A model generated the notes under the pieces. That model was not told where the DNA came from. It ran no database searches and worked only from the letters and a program-made list of their open reading frames with translations. Shown here piece by piece: positions 36,551 to 49,053 of a stretch of 64,000 nt of DNA; positions within the stretch are counted from its first letter, which is position 1, and each line of letters starts with the position of its first letter. The DNA lies in NCBI GenBank assembly GCA_029204225.1, contig CM055113.1, positions 10,006,364 to 10,070,363 of the forward strand, read 5' to 3'. This DNA comes from Diphasiastrum complanatum (Eukaryota > Streptophyta > Lycopodiopsida > Lycopodiales > Lycopodiaceae). The translations under genes were made by a program, and so were the position numbers.

Positions 36551-37259
36551 GCATTTCCTATCTCATAAATAGTTATACGGATTCAAACTCCATATCATAG
36601 ATATGAATGGATGATAATGCTAAAGGACAACATGAATATGTGGTTGTTCCATAAGTAACTAAGGGTTACATACATACTCCATTTCAAAGTTTTCCAGATT
36701 TCTAAATTCCTCAATTTCCACATTTCCAAGTTCACCTCTCCAATGGCCTAAATTTCCGAAGTTTTCCGTTTTGTTTTGGACTTTGATGGTCAGAGTGAAA
36801 CTTGGAATGGTATTCACTCATGAGTTGACCTTCACTCAAAGTGTCATGTTGAAAAACTGACAGCTGCAACATCATCTTGCTCTTTGAATTTGTGGTCAAA
36901 CACCATTACTTGGACACTGCATGTTAGATTCTTGATGTGCATTCTACATTTGGTTGTGGACTAGTTTTGCATGTTGAACATCTTCATTATTGTGGCCAAT
37001 ATTCTCTTTCGTTCGATCTTCAGTTGTTTTAACCTACTTGTCCTCATAACCAAATTGCTCTAGTTGTTGAGCCTACCCATTTGATTCGTGAACTTTCTCT
37101 TGCTTAGGAATTTACAGTTGGTAATAATCACTATAGAGAGTTGCAACTTGACTATCATTTGATTGACTCCCATGGTTACCATGTGTATCATAAGTTAACT
37201 CATCCAATTGACCAATATATGTATCTAGAATTTGTTCTGTTAATTGACCATAATTTTTT

Positions 37260-37725
37260 TCGCTTATACAATATCATCCCCATGATCAGAGTCTACATTT
37301 TCAAATGAAGGACCATGGTGCTTAGAAAGATATGGGAGATCTTTTTCTAGAATAAGTTGACTTAGCAAATCAGTCAAATATTTTATTGCCATTGAAAACA
37401 TTTTTTTGGTTATGTAAATTTCTTGATCATAAACCTCTATGGCTTACATGGCAAGTAAATTAACGACCAGAACCTTTTTGTCGTGGAATAAATTTTCAAT
37501 TTTGTTCAAAGAATTTGAAAAAATCATTTACAATGACTTCAAGATATTGTTTAATGGGCTTTTGGTGAGCTCTTCATTGTGTAAAATGGTCATAAATTTG
37601 TGGCAAGGCTATCAGCCTGAACAATGAATGAAACTTGTTGGAAAGGTCACTAGATTATTCATAGTCAAAAGGATGACATCATAGCTTGAAGGTATTTTAT
37701 TGGCCACACATTATGACTTCTTTTG
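37260..37725 (-). pseudogene. Minus-strand degenerate coding remnant, unknown
   Basis: One minus-strand frame stays protein-like for about 150 codons with four isolated stops: SSYDVILLTMNNLVTFPTSF, FMTILHNEELTKSPLNNIL, NSLNKIENLFHDKKVLVV, MAIKYLTDLLSQLILEKDL, HHGPSFENVDSDHGDDIV. Further text (QLTEQILDTYIGQLDEL) continues leftwards to about 37100 in a shifted frame. It has the look of a decayed gene or captured exon; I recognise no domain. Confidence 0.35.
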
Positions 37726-37729
37726 GTGT

Positions 37730-38715
37730 AGTTTGTGGTGTAGTTTGTTTTTGAAACTTATTTATCTACTTTTTATCAATTCTGATATACTTCATGAATT
37801 CTTTTTTGGGATTTTAGATATGTATATACCTCTTGAATTTTTTTTTTAATTCATTTTCTAGGGCCTTATTAGCCATAATCTTTCTATTATTCCATGTGTT
37901 TTGTTATAATGTCCTGGTAAAATTTCTCATCAAGCCCTATTCTTTTACAGCAATTTTTATAAAGACACCCAATGACAATTACATCGATTAAAGCTCAAAA
38001 TTTGGGTACTACGCAACTTCAAGAAAATAAAGCCATGTTAGTTTTCTCTCTCATAATCTTCGCTTTTATGAAGGTTTCTAGGGAGAAAAATAACATATGC
38101 AAGCTAAGCCTAGGTTTTGTTAAACCAAGGCCATCATGATGCTTAGGGCCAGACTCCAAGAATGGTCATATTAGTTTCTAAAAAATAAGTTTAGCTGCAA
38201 AGTTTATCCACAAGCAAAATGTGTAGTCAAAAGATGAGCAATTTTTCTACTTTGCAAAATGTATAGTCGAAAGATGAGCAACTTTTTTACTTTGTTGGTA
38301 CTCAATGCAAATGAATGGGATGTCTCAACTTTCAAGGCATCCATTGTTGGAAGTATAATCAACACATCCATTCAAGTTAATCATTTAGCATACTCACAAT
38401 GGGATCAACATATTCTACACTTTGATTGGTAGTTCAATCATAGTTCTAAAATAATCTTAGGGTGGTAGAGGGGTGTATCACAATTATCTCCCCTCCATTC
38501 TATCTTCCCCACCATCGGATATTGCTTGGGCCCCTCCATTGTAGCACAATGGAGGTGCAAAATAAGGGATCAACATATTGTGGCAGTGCTAGTGACCTTC
38601 CATTCAATGATGGAAGGGCAAGGAGAGATGGGGAGAAGAAGGGAGAGGTGGTGGAATTCCCACCACCACCCTTGGATGGTGTCTGCACCATCACTAACTT
38701 GTCAATGGTGGTGCA
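37730..38715. other. Non-coding interval with small GC-richer palindromes
   Basis: Mostly AT-rich. At 38534-38554 CTCCATTGT and ACAATGGAG form a 9-bp stem. At 38647-38667 GGTGGTGG and CCACCACC flank AATTC. They may belong to a small transposon, but no ends were found. Confidence 0.4.
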
Positions 38716-38900
38716 AAATATGTTAATCCCAAAATAGTGGAGCTAGGTCCAATTAATGTTATATTGGGAGTGGAATGGCTCAAAACTTTGGAAATGTGAC
38801 AATCAACTTTGATCAAGAAACAATGAGCTTCAGCAAGGGGAACAATGGTACAAACTACAAAGTGCTAAATCCACATGAATCCATGCCCTTTCCATTCATT
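38716..38900 (+). pseudogene. Ty3/gypsy protease C-terminal scrap
   Basis: Reads VELGPINVILGVEWLKTL, then, after a one-base deletion, GNVTINFDQETMSF. This is the typical segment after the gypsy aspartic protease, D-x-I-L-G-x-x-W-L followed by a beta hairpin. No reverse transcriptase follows. Confidence 0.6.
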
Positions 38901-39329
38901 TGTAATCATTTTCTACAAAGGCTTCTACAAAGATATGCTCTTCTAAGTTTTCATTGATTGCATGTGCTTATCAACTCAATGTGATGTCAATCTTGTAGGT
39001 GGATTTCTTCAAAAGAAATAAAAAAGAACGAATTGGAACCCATGAAATACAAATGGTTGAAATGGTATGTCTGTTAGAAAGAGATTTTCCATCTTCATGT
39101 TTGGATATACAAGTTCATCTTCTTGTGCATTTGGTTGAAGAGATATCCATTGTTGGACATGTGTAGACAAGATGGACGCTTTACCTTGAACATTTAATGA
39201 AAGTTTTAATGGGCTTTGTGAGACAAAAGGCAAGGCTAGATAGAAGGTAGCATTGCAAAAGGTTGGTTTGTCCAAGAATCTTTGTTTTACATCACATAAA
39301 GAATCTCACAATTGCATCCTATAAGTCCA

Positions 39330-39695
39330 AAATTTTAGTGACAAAGAAGATCAACATGCTAAAAGTGAAGTTCCACAAGAAAATTGTGTGGTAAATAACT
39401 TTCTTCTCAATTACGTGAAAAAATTGGTACTTTCATCTTATATGATTGCGGACACATCGAAAAATTGATCTCAAGATATGAAAAAGCCAAAAAGACAAAC
39501 ATAGCATTGAAACAAAAAAGGAATTTCAATAGGACAAGAAGAAAAGCATTGACAAGCCATACTTTGGAGAATGACGAACCCTTGGAACCTTTACCTTCAC
39601 AACGTGCATGTGAATGGGTTTTTAACACCATGTTGAAGGCATCAAAAAATGGAGAAGTGCCTGATTTGGAGTGGGAATTTTCTCATGGAAGATAA
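39330..39695 (+). pseudogene. C-terminal coding fragment of unknown protein
   Basis: An open frame ending at 39693 reads IEKLISRYEKAKKTNIALKQ, then RRKALTSHTLENDEPLEPL and VPDLEWEFSHGR before the stop. The upstream half in another frame (DQHAKSEVPQENCVVNNFLL) suggests a longer product. Basic then acidic composition; family not recognised. Confidence 0.35.
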
Positions 39696-39699
39696 TTAA

Positions 39700-40431
39700 T
39701 CACAATAATTTGAACACTATTTTGTGTTTGTCATGTTTTATTTCTCATTTAAGATACAAATAAAATTTTCATTCGGCTAAAATTTTTAATCTTACTATGT
39801 TTCCACACAAATCATACGTTGCTATGTGGGCATCACTATCGTATTGAGAGATTTGACAGCAAGCGACATACATTTGATTGTGGCAAGGGAGTTCTAATAT
39901 GAGGGACAATTACGTCATTTCAAGTGACCTAGAAGTGTTGGAGCACAGCCTCCTATTCACCATAGAATGTTGTTTTTTATTGCAACGATTGATTGGCAAA
40001 AACTTCACATATTGTATTGGATCTCTCCATCGTTGTCCCAACGATGGCAGAGTGCTACAGATGGTAGAAAAACATTATGCTTTTGCATAATAATCATTTT
40101 GCGTATGCTGTAAATTGAATCATATGCATAATAGCTAAGAGTCTATGCATGAACAACAATGGGGACAATTGCTATTTGAATGTGCTGGAATGCTTTCTAT
40201 CATCATGCTTTTCTGATTTCTAACTCAAAGTGCACTTTTTAGTAGTCCATCATTGATGGGACAACAATGGACCATCTTCTTTTTATCTACATTAGTGGCG
40301 ATCTTAAGTTTTCACCATGTTTTTTTGGCTCCTTTGATTTATGTGTTAATTGCCAGATCCATCATTGTGCATTTCACGATATTCAAGATTTTGAATATTA
40401 TAAGTTCACTTATCGATGACATTAAGTAGCA
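39700..40431. other. Interval before the LARD-like element, no gene seen
   Basis: AT-rich DNA with several CCATCATTGATGG-type small palindromes; no recognised coding sequence. The expected bulk of the element's left LTR is absent here. Confidence 0.4.
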
Positions 40432-40473
40432 TATGATCTGCATACTGCACTAGATCCTAACAAGATTTTAACA

Positions 40474-40487
40474 TGGTATCAGAGCGG
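40474..40487 (+). promoter_or_regulatory. Primer-binding site of the LARD-like element
   Basis: TGGTATCAGAGCGG immediately after the LTR end TTTTAACA; complementary to the 3' end of initiator tRNA-Met. Confidence 0.85.
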
Positions 40488-42714
40488 CAGGGTGATGCAT
40501 GAATGCACGATCCAGTGGAGCTGTGGGATAGCATCTTTCACCAGGAAAAATGACACGAGAAGCATCTCAGGAGAGAGGACTCCATATGGGGTATTGGCAG
40601 TTTGGATGGCAGGAGATAGCAAAGTTCCTTTGATTGGAACTTTGGGGAAGATCAGAATGATCTTTGTAAGGTGAATTTCGGGGAGGATTCACGAAGAAAC
40701 TTGCAGTTCTGGTGATTTTGGAGAAATCATCAATGATGGCTACGTAATTGACTGTGTAGGCAGCCAGCTGACACAATTGGATTTGCAAGAGAGCTGCAAA
40801 GATCAGTGTTATATAGCCAGGGCAATTTACAGGAATTAATTAGGTGGAAATCGGTGGAAGTTTTGAAAATTTTCGGTTTCGTGGGGTATTGACGAATTTC
40901 TCATGCTGTAAATTGGATCACAAAGCCAGAGGTAGGGCGACCTCAGCTCGGTAGGTAGCTGCAAGAAAAATCTCAATAAATGACTAAGCAATCCCAAAAA
41001 AAACTCCTCTTCCTCATAGCTAGAGTTCTTGCATGGAAAACCTTGCATCTCACTTTGCAAAAGATAATTTTTAGATCTGTAAACGCATGTTGGTAGGCGC
41101 CCTAGTGTGTAGAATCTATCTGTACACAGCCATGCCAGGTTGTGGAGTAGACAGAGCACGATCCAACGAGGAAGCATGGGTAGTAGGGCGGCCATAGCTA
41201 GCCTTGGTAAAGGAGGAGATGAAGAAAGGAGCGTAGGGCCGTGTAGGAGGCTCGCGCGCGTTGTGAAGGAGGGAAGTGTCTATGTTTGGAAGAGAGCCGC
41301 AGCCAGAGGACCTTGTTTTAACGTGCCAAACGCACATCATCCATCAGATTAAGTTTCTAGCAAATCAATGGTGGATATAGTGAAGGACCTGGACCATTAA
41401 ATTAGATCAAACCATGGGATATAGTTGAAGAGGGCCATGAAGGGCCATTTTGAAGAATTTTCATTAAAAAATTTCAAAAGAAATGGCAGAAGAAATGCGA
41501 AGGGCAGGAAATACTCTTTCCTCATTAAAAATTTTCATATTGAAGTTATAGTTCATTTTGCAAGGGCATTTTTTTGAAGAGCCTATCTTTGGCTAGAAGA
41601 CACCTATTTTGGCCATCTTTGGGCCAAAATGGCCCATGAAACTAGTTGCTCAAAGACAACGGATAGAGTGACATCACAGAGCAGGGAGAAACATGTTTTG
41701 GGGTGTTTTCATCACCATTCTATTGAGCGGAGTGTAAGTGATGGGCTACATTCGCCATTTGGGTACCGTAGGGCCAAATTTGGGGCAATGTTTGGCTGGT
41801 GAAACCTACTACAAGGCAGTAAAATGAGGCATAATCATTTCTAAATCATTATTGCTTACTTCTGACAAGGTAACAGGGTGTTTGGAAGCTGGTAAGTGCA
41901 GTATGGGGGCGAATGATAGCAGAATTGTGTGGAGAAAGCTAGTATTGGCGACGAAAGGACAGTTTGGCAGCGTGACTACTCACCATTGGCAACAATTTTG
42001 AGAGGGCAAGCAATCACAGGTGAGTAGTAGGCATGGTATGTCAGTCACAGGTTAAAAATTCTTGTGATTAGATTCAACTCTAGGGGTTAGAACCAACCAA
42101 CGTCAAGTGGCATTTTGGGGGAACGCTCTCACAGGCATGATCGCGGCAGTGGCATTCTTGAGTAAGGTGATAGCTGCATTGACACAAGCATATGTAGCTT
42201 GGAAATTTTTCGTTCTGAGTGAAATATGGGCTAGGTTGGAGGTACACATTTTGGTGGTCACAGGTGATTGAAGTGTGAGGTGGTGTCAGTTGGAAGCCCT
42301 TGGGCAAGATAGTGAGCTTGCATTGGACGAATTGTATGTGGGACACATGGAGGATGAAGAACGGGTCAATAATCACACTTTGGATGCTCGTGGCGAGTGG
42401 TGATTTTGCAGTTTTGTAGTTGGTAAGTCAATTTTGATCAAGTCATTGTAGTTGTGGAATAGTGTATCAGGTTTGTCATCAAGGAGATACACTTCAATAG
42501 CCTATTTTGAGTAAGTCAAGTTAATTTGTCGCATCAGTGAGGAATATTGGCATGTCACGTCATGTGAGGGACTTGATGGTGGCTTTGGAGTTGACATCTC
42601 AGTGTATTCTCAGGAAATTCATAGGAGCAGCTTGGAGCTAGCTTGGGAAAATACAGGTGGGGCACTATAGGGTAGATGCTCAGATCTTTGAGATTAGGAA
42701 TGGCATGGGATACC

Positions 42715-43768
42715 TGTTGGATTATTCTCTTTCTTACCATCAGTTTTAATCTTCATCCATTGATAATCCAGTTCTGCGGATTTTCTCGTGTGTTTACATA
42801 GTCTGCAGAATTACAAGTGTTTTTACACACTTTGTAAAAATACACGGAGTTTACGACAGTGTCGCATTTTTTGCTTGACAGAAATCTCATATAAAATCGT
42901 AGTGTCGCATTTTTCACTTTTTTCAAAGGGCCTCAAATGTTAAGGAAATGACACTGGCAAAGTGTGGGGCAACCCTGAATGAGATTTAAGGGCACCTCCT
43001 TCTTTTTCACGTTTTTTGCCTTTTTTGCAAAAAACCCGACAATGTCGCTTGTGCTGTTTTAGTTCATTTCTGTAGAACTATAGCTTTGGTTCATTTATGC
43101 AGACAGAACGTTTACGGCCAATTTTACCACTTATCAGTAATCAACGACAAGGACCAGATGGATGCCAGCTAATCACCAGCCAACTGGCGATCGCAATTGA
43201 CGACCTAATTTCTTAGTATAAATAGTTGTTCATATTCACACAGTTTAATGATCAGATTTCAAGATTATCAAAAGCATTTGAATAGTTAGCTCTCTCTCTC
43301 TCAAGCCTGTGAGCTTGAACACTCCTGAGCATCCTAGCTCACTTCTTAGAGTTGTTTTAGAGATTGCTATTGTGCTACTGCTTATCAGTATTGCGCTTAA
43401 TTCAGACTTTCATTTTAGCTGCTCAGAGATAGCATAGAATACCCGGCTGCGATCCGCAACTTATTGTACTCATTTAGTTCTATTATGTTTTCATATTGAA
43501 TCAATACTATCCTTCATTGCATTCAATTTTCGTCTCAGAATGTATGCGTTTATGTTTTTCTTTGTGATTTCAACGTCAGTTACTATAAGTTCAAATGTGA
43601 TTTCTATCACTATTGTTTTGTTTGAAATTGATAGGCATAGTCATGCATTGTGAAAGAGAAAGATAGTTTATTTTGCCGTGCATGAAAAGTTTTCTTTCTA
43701 GACACTCAAATCTTTTTCATTCGTTTCTTTTCGAGCTAGACCTATCTTTTGTACACCACTTTCCGACA
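42715..43768 (+). repeat. 5' LTR of the nested copia
   Basis: 1054 bp, TGTTGGATT...TTCCGACA. It lacks about 60 bases present in the 3' LTR near 48785-48860, so it has a deletion. Confidence 0.93.
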
Positions 43769-43780
43769 TGGTATCAGAGC
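43769..43780 (+). promoter_or_regulatory. Primer-binding site of the nested copia
   Basis: TGGTATCAGAGC immediately after the 5' LTR, complementary to initiator tRNA-Met. Confidence 0.92.
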
Positions 43781-43973
43781 TATTTCGCTACTACTTTATC
43801 TGATTCCAACATGATATCAGAGCGAAAGCTCTAATACTTGATATCTTTCGCGATATCAAATTGATATCATACTCTCAGTTCTTTTCAACCTTTCAGTATC
43901 AGAGAATTGATTTTCTCTTGTTGGCATTACCACATCTTAGCGTCATCGATATAATCGACAAACTAAGTTCCAA

Positions 43974-44705
43974 ATGGATTCTCAAAGTAAAGTCGGTCTT
44001 ATCGCAGACAAACTAAATGGATCCAATTATCATATGTAGAAATTTAAAATGAAGACCTTGCTAATCGCCAGTGACTTGTGAGATGTTGTTACAAGTACAA
44101 AAGTGAAACCTGTAGACGATGACTCAAAGTGAAAATCGAAGGATGGTAAAGCTCTCGCGCTTATTATCCTCAATATATCAGATACAAAAACTGGACACAT
44201 AGCTGAAGCTAAAACGTCGAGACGTTTGGGACATTTTGAACTCACTATATGACGTGAGGGATGTAACTACTAAGTTACATCTACGAAGGAAATTTTTCAC
44301 ATTCAAAATGTCTACTGGTGATTCTCTTTAGAGTCACATTAACCAGTTTAAGAATCTCTTGCAACAGATGGCTGTTGTTGGATCAGTCATAGACGATCAA
44401 GATGCAATTATGACATTGCTTTCAAGCTTGCCCTCTACATATGAGAACTGGGTGATGATCATATCGACACATGCAGATTTAACTCTTACTAGAGTTATCA
44501 CTATATTGCTGCAAGAAGATAATAGAAAAAGTCAAGACACCAAGAAGGCTGCAATGAATCAGAAGCCGACTCAAAGTCAAGAACAATCATCGAATTCACA
44601 ATAGAAGAAGAAGACGTTTTGCAGGTATTGCAAGCGCAATAATCATGAGATCAAGGATTGCCAAATTCTTCAAGCAAAGAATATAGCCAAGCAATCTGAT
44701 CAATA
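43974..44705 (+). pseudogene. Copia gag with multiple Trp-to-stop changes
   Basis: The ATG at 43974 opens MDSQSKVGLIADKLNGSNY. Where the relative at 26395 has Trp, this copy has TAG (about 44037), TGA (about 44079) and TGA (about 44131). The body continues at 44359 (MAVVGSVIDDQDAIMTLL, YENWVMIISTHADLTLTR), and the zinc knuckle near 44625 reads CRYCKRNNHEIKDC. Confidence 0.88.
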
Positions 44706-44714
44706 AGCAAACGC

Positions 44715-45910
44715 AGTTTCATCATCTCCCTAAGTTGAAGTGGACGAAGGCGCATTCATGGTCAAAGATCAAAGCATATTTTTGGATGATTCATGGTTTC
44801 TGGATTCTGGAGCAACTCAACATATGACCAATCAACATGAGATCCTCAACTCCTTACAGCATAAAGAAATTTGTTCATCTAAGTGACAATAACACTTACA
44901 ATATTGAAGGTGAAGGTAATGTAAGACTGCGGTTCCAACATGATCAATTTAAACTACTATTAAAAGTTTTATATGTTCCTAAACTCTCTACAAATATGTT
45001 ATTAGTGAGTACAATTACAAATTTAGTTCATAAGGTAGAATTCGAATCTAATCAATGCAAAATTGTTGATAGGAGTAATAAGATCCTTGCACTCGGCAAG
45101 AGGCAGGCTAACTTATATAGATTGGCACATTGTTATTTTGAGTCTAGTCAAGTCTTAAAAACCTCTGTTCTAGTCAATAGTCAATAAAGCATTACTATGG
45201 CATCATCGCTTAGGACACTTGAATCATGCATCTGTTTGAACATGTCCAGACAATCCATGGTTCTTGATCTTGACTATCCTTCTGGTAAAGTCGACCTCCA
45301 TGTCTGTCATAGCTGCATCTTTGGAAAGCAAGCTAGGATTCCTTTTAGATCAAACCATATGCATGCAGCAAAAGATCTGTTAGATTTATTCATATAGATA
45401 TATGTGGATCTATGCAAACTCCCTCATTGCTAGATGCAAAGTATTTCATTACCTTTATTGACAAATTCTCTAGAAGAACAGCTGTTTATTTTATTAAACA
45501 GAAATCAGAGACTTTCATCAAATTTAGACAATTCAAAGAGCATGCTGAGAATCAAACTAGCAAACAAATCAAAGCACTGAGGTCAGATAACAAGGGAGAA
45601 TACATCTCCAACGAATTCAAGGACTATTTCCTTAACAAGGGCATTGATCAACAATATACTACCTCCTATTTGCCTCAGTCAAATGGTCTTTCTGAGAGAA
45701 AGAACAGAACCTTAGTTGAATCGGCAAAGTGCATGTTATCACATGCGACACCTTTAAAGTCCTTCTGGGTTGAAGTTGTTTCAACAACAACCTATATTCA
45801 GAACAGATGTTCTACTAAAGGCCTCTCAAACAAAACACCATTCGAAGTTTGGATAGGTACCAAGCCTTCTTTATCAAACTTACGAGTTTTTGGACGTACT
45901 GCTTTTGCAT
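44715..45910 (+). pseudogene. Copia protease, pre-integrase and integrase, broken
   Basis: Protease WFLDSGATQHMTNQ with intact DSG (about 44797) ends in a frame change. Pre-integrase text (VLYVPKLSTNMLLVSTI, ILALGKRQANLYRLAHCY) runs to 45187. The Cys pair CHSCIFGKQARIPF follows near 45307. The integrase core in 45412-45912 has its three acidic residues in ITFIDKFSR, LRSDNKGEYIS and SNGLSERKNRTL, ending at a TAG after GRTAFA. Intact, this enzyme would insert element cDNA in the nucleus. Confidence 0.9.
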
Positions 45911-46125
45911 AGATACCTCATGATCTCAGGAAGAAGCCCGACTTCTAGAGTATCAAGTGTGTTTTCATCAGCTACACTACTTCAGATCAAGTCTACAAGT
46001 TGTTCGATCCCATCGAGTCAAAGATATTTACTAGCCGGGATGTCATCTTCATCTAAGATCAGTTTCAAGACCTCAAAGGAAAGGGCAGTTCCCATGTAGC
46101 TGACCTATAAGATTCTCCTGACGCT

Positions 46126-47932
46126 TTGAACTTTCCAGTTTCTCAGTCGACTATTCCTATTGAAGGTCCAAGCTCCTCTACTCTTGATGAACAACAAATC
46201 AACGACAGATCAGAAGACGATAATGCTGCAGATCAGCAACTACAGTATGATGGAAATAATCAACTTCCTGTATTACCTAGAAGATCTTCAAGGACTAGCA
46301 GACCACCTAACCGGTATATCAACGAGTTTGCAGCTTATCTTGTTCAGGAACCGATATTTGTCCAAGAGGCACTCAATTAGCTTGATTCAGATCTCTGGAA
46401 AGAAGCTATGGATAAAGAGTATTCATCTCTTATCAAAAACCAAACGTGGACAATTGTCGAATTACTTGCCAGCAGAAACGTAGTTGATTGCAAATGGATT
46501 TTCAAAGTCAAGTACAATGCAGATGGAAGCATCAACAGAAGAAAGGCACAACTTGTAGCCAGAGGATTTTCTCAGGTATGCAACGTCGATTACACTGAGA
46601 CTTTTAGTCCAGTAGTCAAGCATTCTTCTATTCGACTCTTGTTATCATTTGTCACTGCAGCAGATTTGGAAATACATCAAATGGATGTACAGACAACATA
46701 TCTCAATGGAGTTATCGAAGAAGACATCTACATGGTGCAACCCAAAGGTTATATTATCGAGGGTAAACACAATCATGTGTGTAAACTCCATAGGGCACTT
46801 TATGGCTTGAAGCAATCTGCTCAAGCATGGTTTCAAAGGACCAATACTTTTCTTATTGATCACGGCTATACACCTAGCTCTTCAGATTCAAACGTTTACT
46901 TCAAATCTGTGCATCAGTCTTTTATCATTATGACTTTGTACGTGGATGATATTTGCTTTTCAGCAACAGTACCGATTTGATAAAAGAAGCCAAGACAATG
47001 CTATCTTCCGAATTCGACATGATCGATCTGGGCGAAGCTCATTTCTGCCTTGGTATACAAATCCATAGAGACAGAAAACAAAAGTTGGTCTACAATACAC
47101 AACAAAGGTACATCTACAACATGTTAGTTAAATGTAATCTGAATAGCAAGTTAGCTCTCTCACCAATGGAACCAGACTCAAATTGTCAAAGGACCAGTGT
47201 CTCCAAACAATTCATGAGAAGCAGTAGATGCGTGAGTATCCTTACCATTCTATCATAGGATCTCTTATGTACGCCATGATATGTACCAGGCCAGACATAG
47301 CTTTTGCAGTAAGCTCTTTCAGTCAGTATATAAGTAATCATAGCATAACACATTGAGAGGCTCTTATCAGAGTCATGAGATATCTTCAAGCTACTATGGA
47401 CTTTTGCATTTGTTATGGAGTAGTTGGCAATGACAAACTCAATTCACTCAGTGTTTACACAGATGCGAGTTGGGCAGGAGATGTAGATACTCGAAAATCC
47501 ACTTCTGGATTTACATTCTTCCTCAACAATGGTCCAGTTTCTTGGAATAGTCGCAAGCAATCTTCGATAGCTCTATCTTCCACTGAATTAGAGTATATCG
47601 TAGCCTCTAAGGCTACAAAGGAAGCAATTTGGTTGAGAAACTTCCTCTCAGATATCGGTTTGAATCAATATGCTATGACGATATTATTTTGCGAAGATCA
47701 AAGTGCCATCACTTTATCAACCAACCCTAGATTTCATTCCAGGAGTAAGCACATTGAACTGAAGTATCATTTTGTCAGAAGCAAAGTTCTCAACGAAGAA
47801 GTCAGATTGCAGTACTGTAGAACGCAAGATATGACAACAGATGTTTTTACTAAAGCATTAAGTTTGGAGTCAAACAAAAGATTCTATGTAGAACTAAGTC
47901 TGAAGGTCAAGGCATTCAAGGATTTAGATTAA
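46126..47932 (+). pseudogene. Copia linker, reverse transcriptase and RNase H, broken
   Basis: A linker rich in Ser/Asp (46126-46380) leads, after a TAG at 46378, to the reverse transcriptase 46408-46980: WTIVELLASRNVVDCKWIFK, ETFSPVVKHSSIRLLLSF, MDVQTTYLNG and YVDDICFSA. A frameshift follows near 46960. The middle part is in 46953-47258, and RNase H in 47375-47932 carries YTDASWAGD, SSTELEYIVA and EDQSAITLS. The stop at 47930 abuts the polypurine tract. Confidence 0.9.
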
Positions 47933-47939
47933 GGGGAAG

Positions 47940-49053
47940 TGTTGGATTATTCTCTTTCTTACCAATTGATGAATCGGTCTTAATTTTCATCCATTGATAA
48001 TCCAGTTTTGTGGATTTTCTCGTGTATTTACACAGTCTGTAGAATTACAAGTGTTTTTCCATAGTCTGCAGAAATACACGGAGTCTATGACAGTGTTGTA
48101 TTTTTTGCCTGACAGAAATCTCGTGTAAAATCACAGTGTTGCATTTTTCTGCTTTTTCCAAAGAGCCTCAAATGTTAAGGAAATGACACTGACAAAGTGT
48201 GGGGCAACCCTAAATAAGATTTAAGGACACCTTATTCTTTTTCGCGTTTTTCGTCTTTTTCACGAAAAATCCGACAATGTCGCCTGGCAGAGCTACAGTT
48301 TTGGTTCATTTATGCAGATAGAACGTTTACAACCAATTTTATCACTTATCAGCAAGCAATGACAAGGAACAGATGGATGCCAGCTGATCACCAGCCAACC
48401 GGCAATCGCAATTGACAACCTAATTTCTTAGTATAAATAGTTATTCATATTCACACAGTTTAACGATCTGATTTTAAGATTATCAAAAGCATTTGAATAA
48501 TTAGCTCTCTCTCTCTCTCAAGCCTGCGAGCTTGAACAATCCTGAGCATTCTAGCTCACTTCTTAGAGTTGTTTTAGAGATTCCTATTGCGCTATTGCTT
48601 ATTAGCATTGCACTTAATTCAAACTTTCATTTTAGCCGCTCAGAGATAGCATAGAGTACGTGGCTTCGATCCGCAACTTATTGTACTCATTTACTTCTGT
48701 TACGTTTTCATACTGAATCAATACTATCATTCATTACATTCAGTTTTTGTCTCAGAATGTATGCGTTTCTGTTTTTCTTTGTGACTAATTATTTGTCTGA
48801 TAAATTTCAATGCTTAATTGTTTGGCTATGTAATCACTGTAGTACTAGTGATTTCAAAGTCAGTTACTATAAGTTCAAACGTGATTTCTATCACTATTGT
48901 TTCGTTTGAAATTGTTAGGCGTAGTCATGCATTGTGAAAGAGGAAGATAGTTTATTCCGTCATGCACAAAAAAGTTTTCTTTCTAGACACTCGAATTATT
49001 TTCATTTGTTTCTTTTCGAGCTAGACCTATCTTCTGTACACCACTTTCCGACA
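47940..49053 (+). repeat. 3' LTR of the nested copia
   Basis: 1114 bp, TGTTGGATT...TTCCGACA, preceded by the polypurine tract AAGGGGAAG. Confidence 0.93.

Larger units (their letters stand above)
42715..49053 (+). mobile_element. Full-length but decayed Ty1/copia element nested in the LARD
   Basis: 6339 bp with LTRs 42715-43768 and 47940-49053, primer site at 43769, polypurine tract AAGGGGAAG at 47931-47939, and flanks ATACC/ATACT (42710-42714, 49054-49058), a target duplication with one later change. Internal order is gag, protease, pre-integrase, integrase, reverse transcriptase, RNase H, the standard copia order. All domains are recognisable but interrupted by stops and frameshifts. Confidence 0.93.

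Noticed and set aside
40836-42376. Several short ORFs inside the LARD-like element
   Set aside because: They occur on both strands with no gag/pol or host domain; consistent with non-coding internal sequence.
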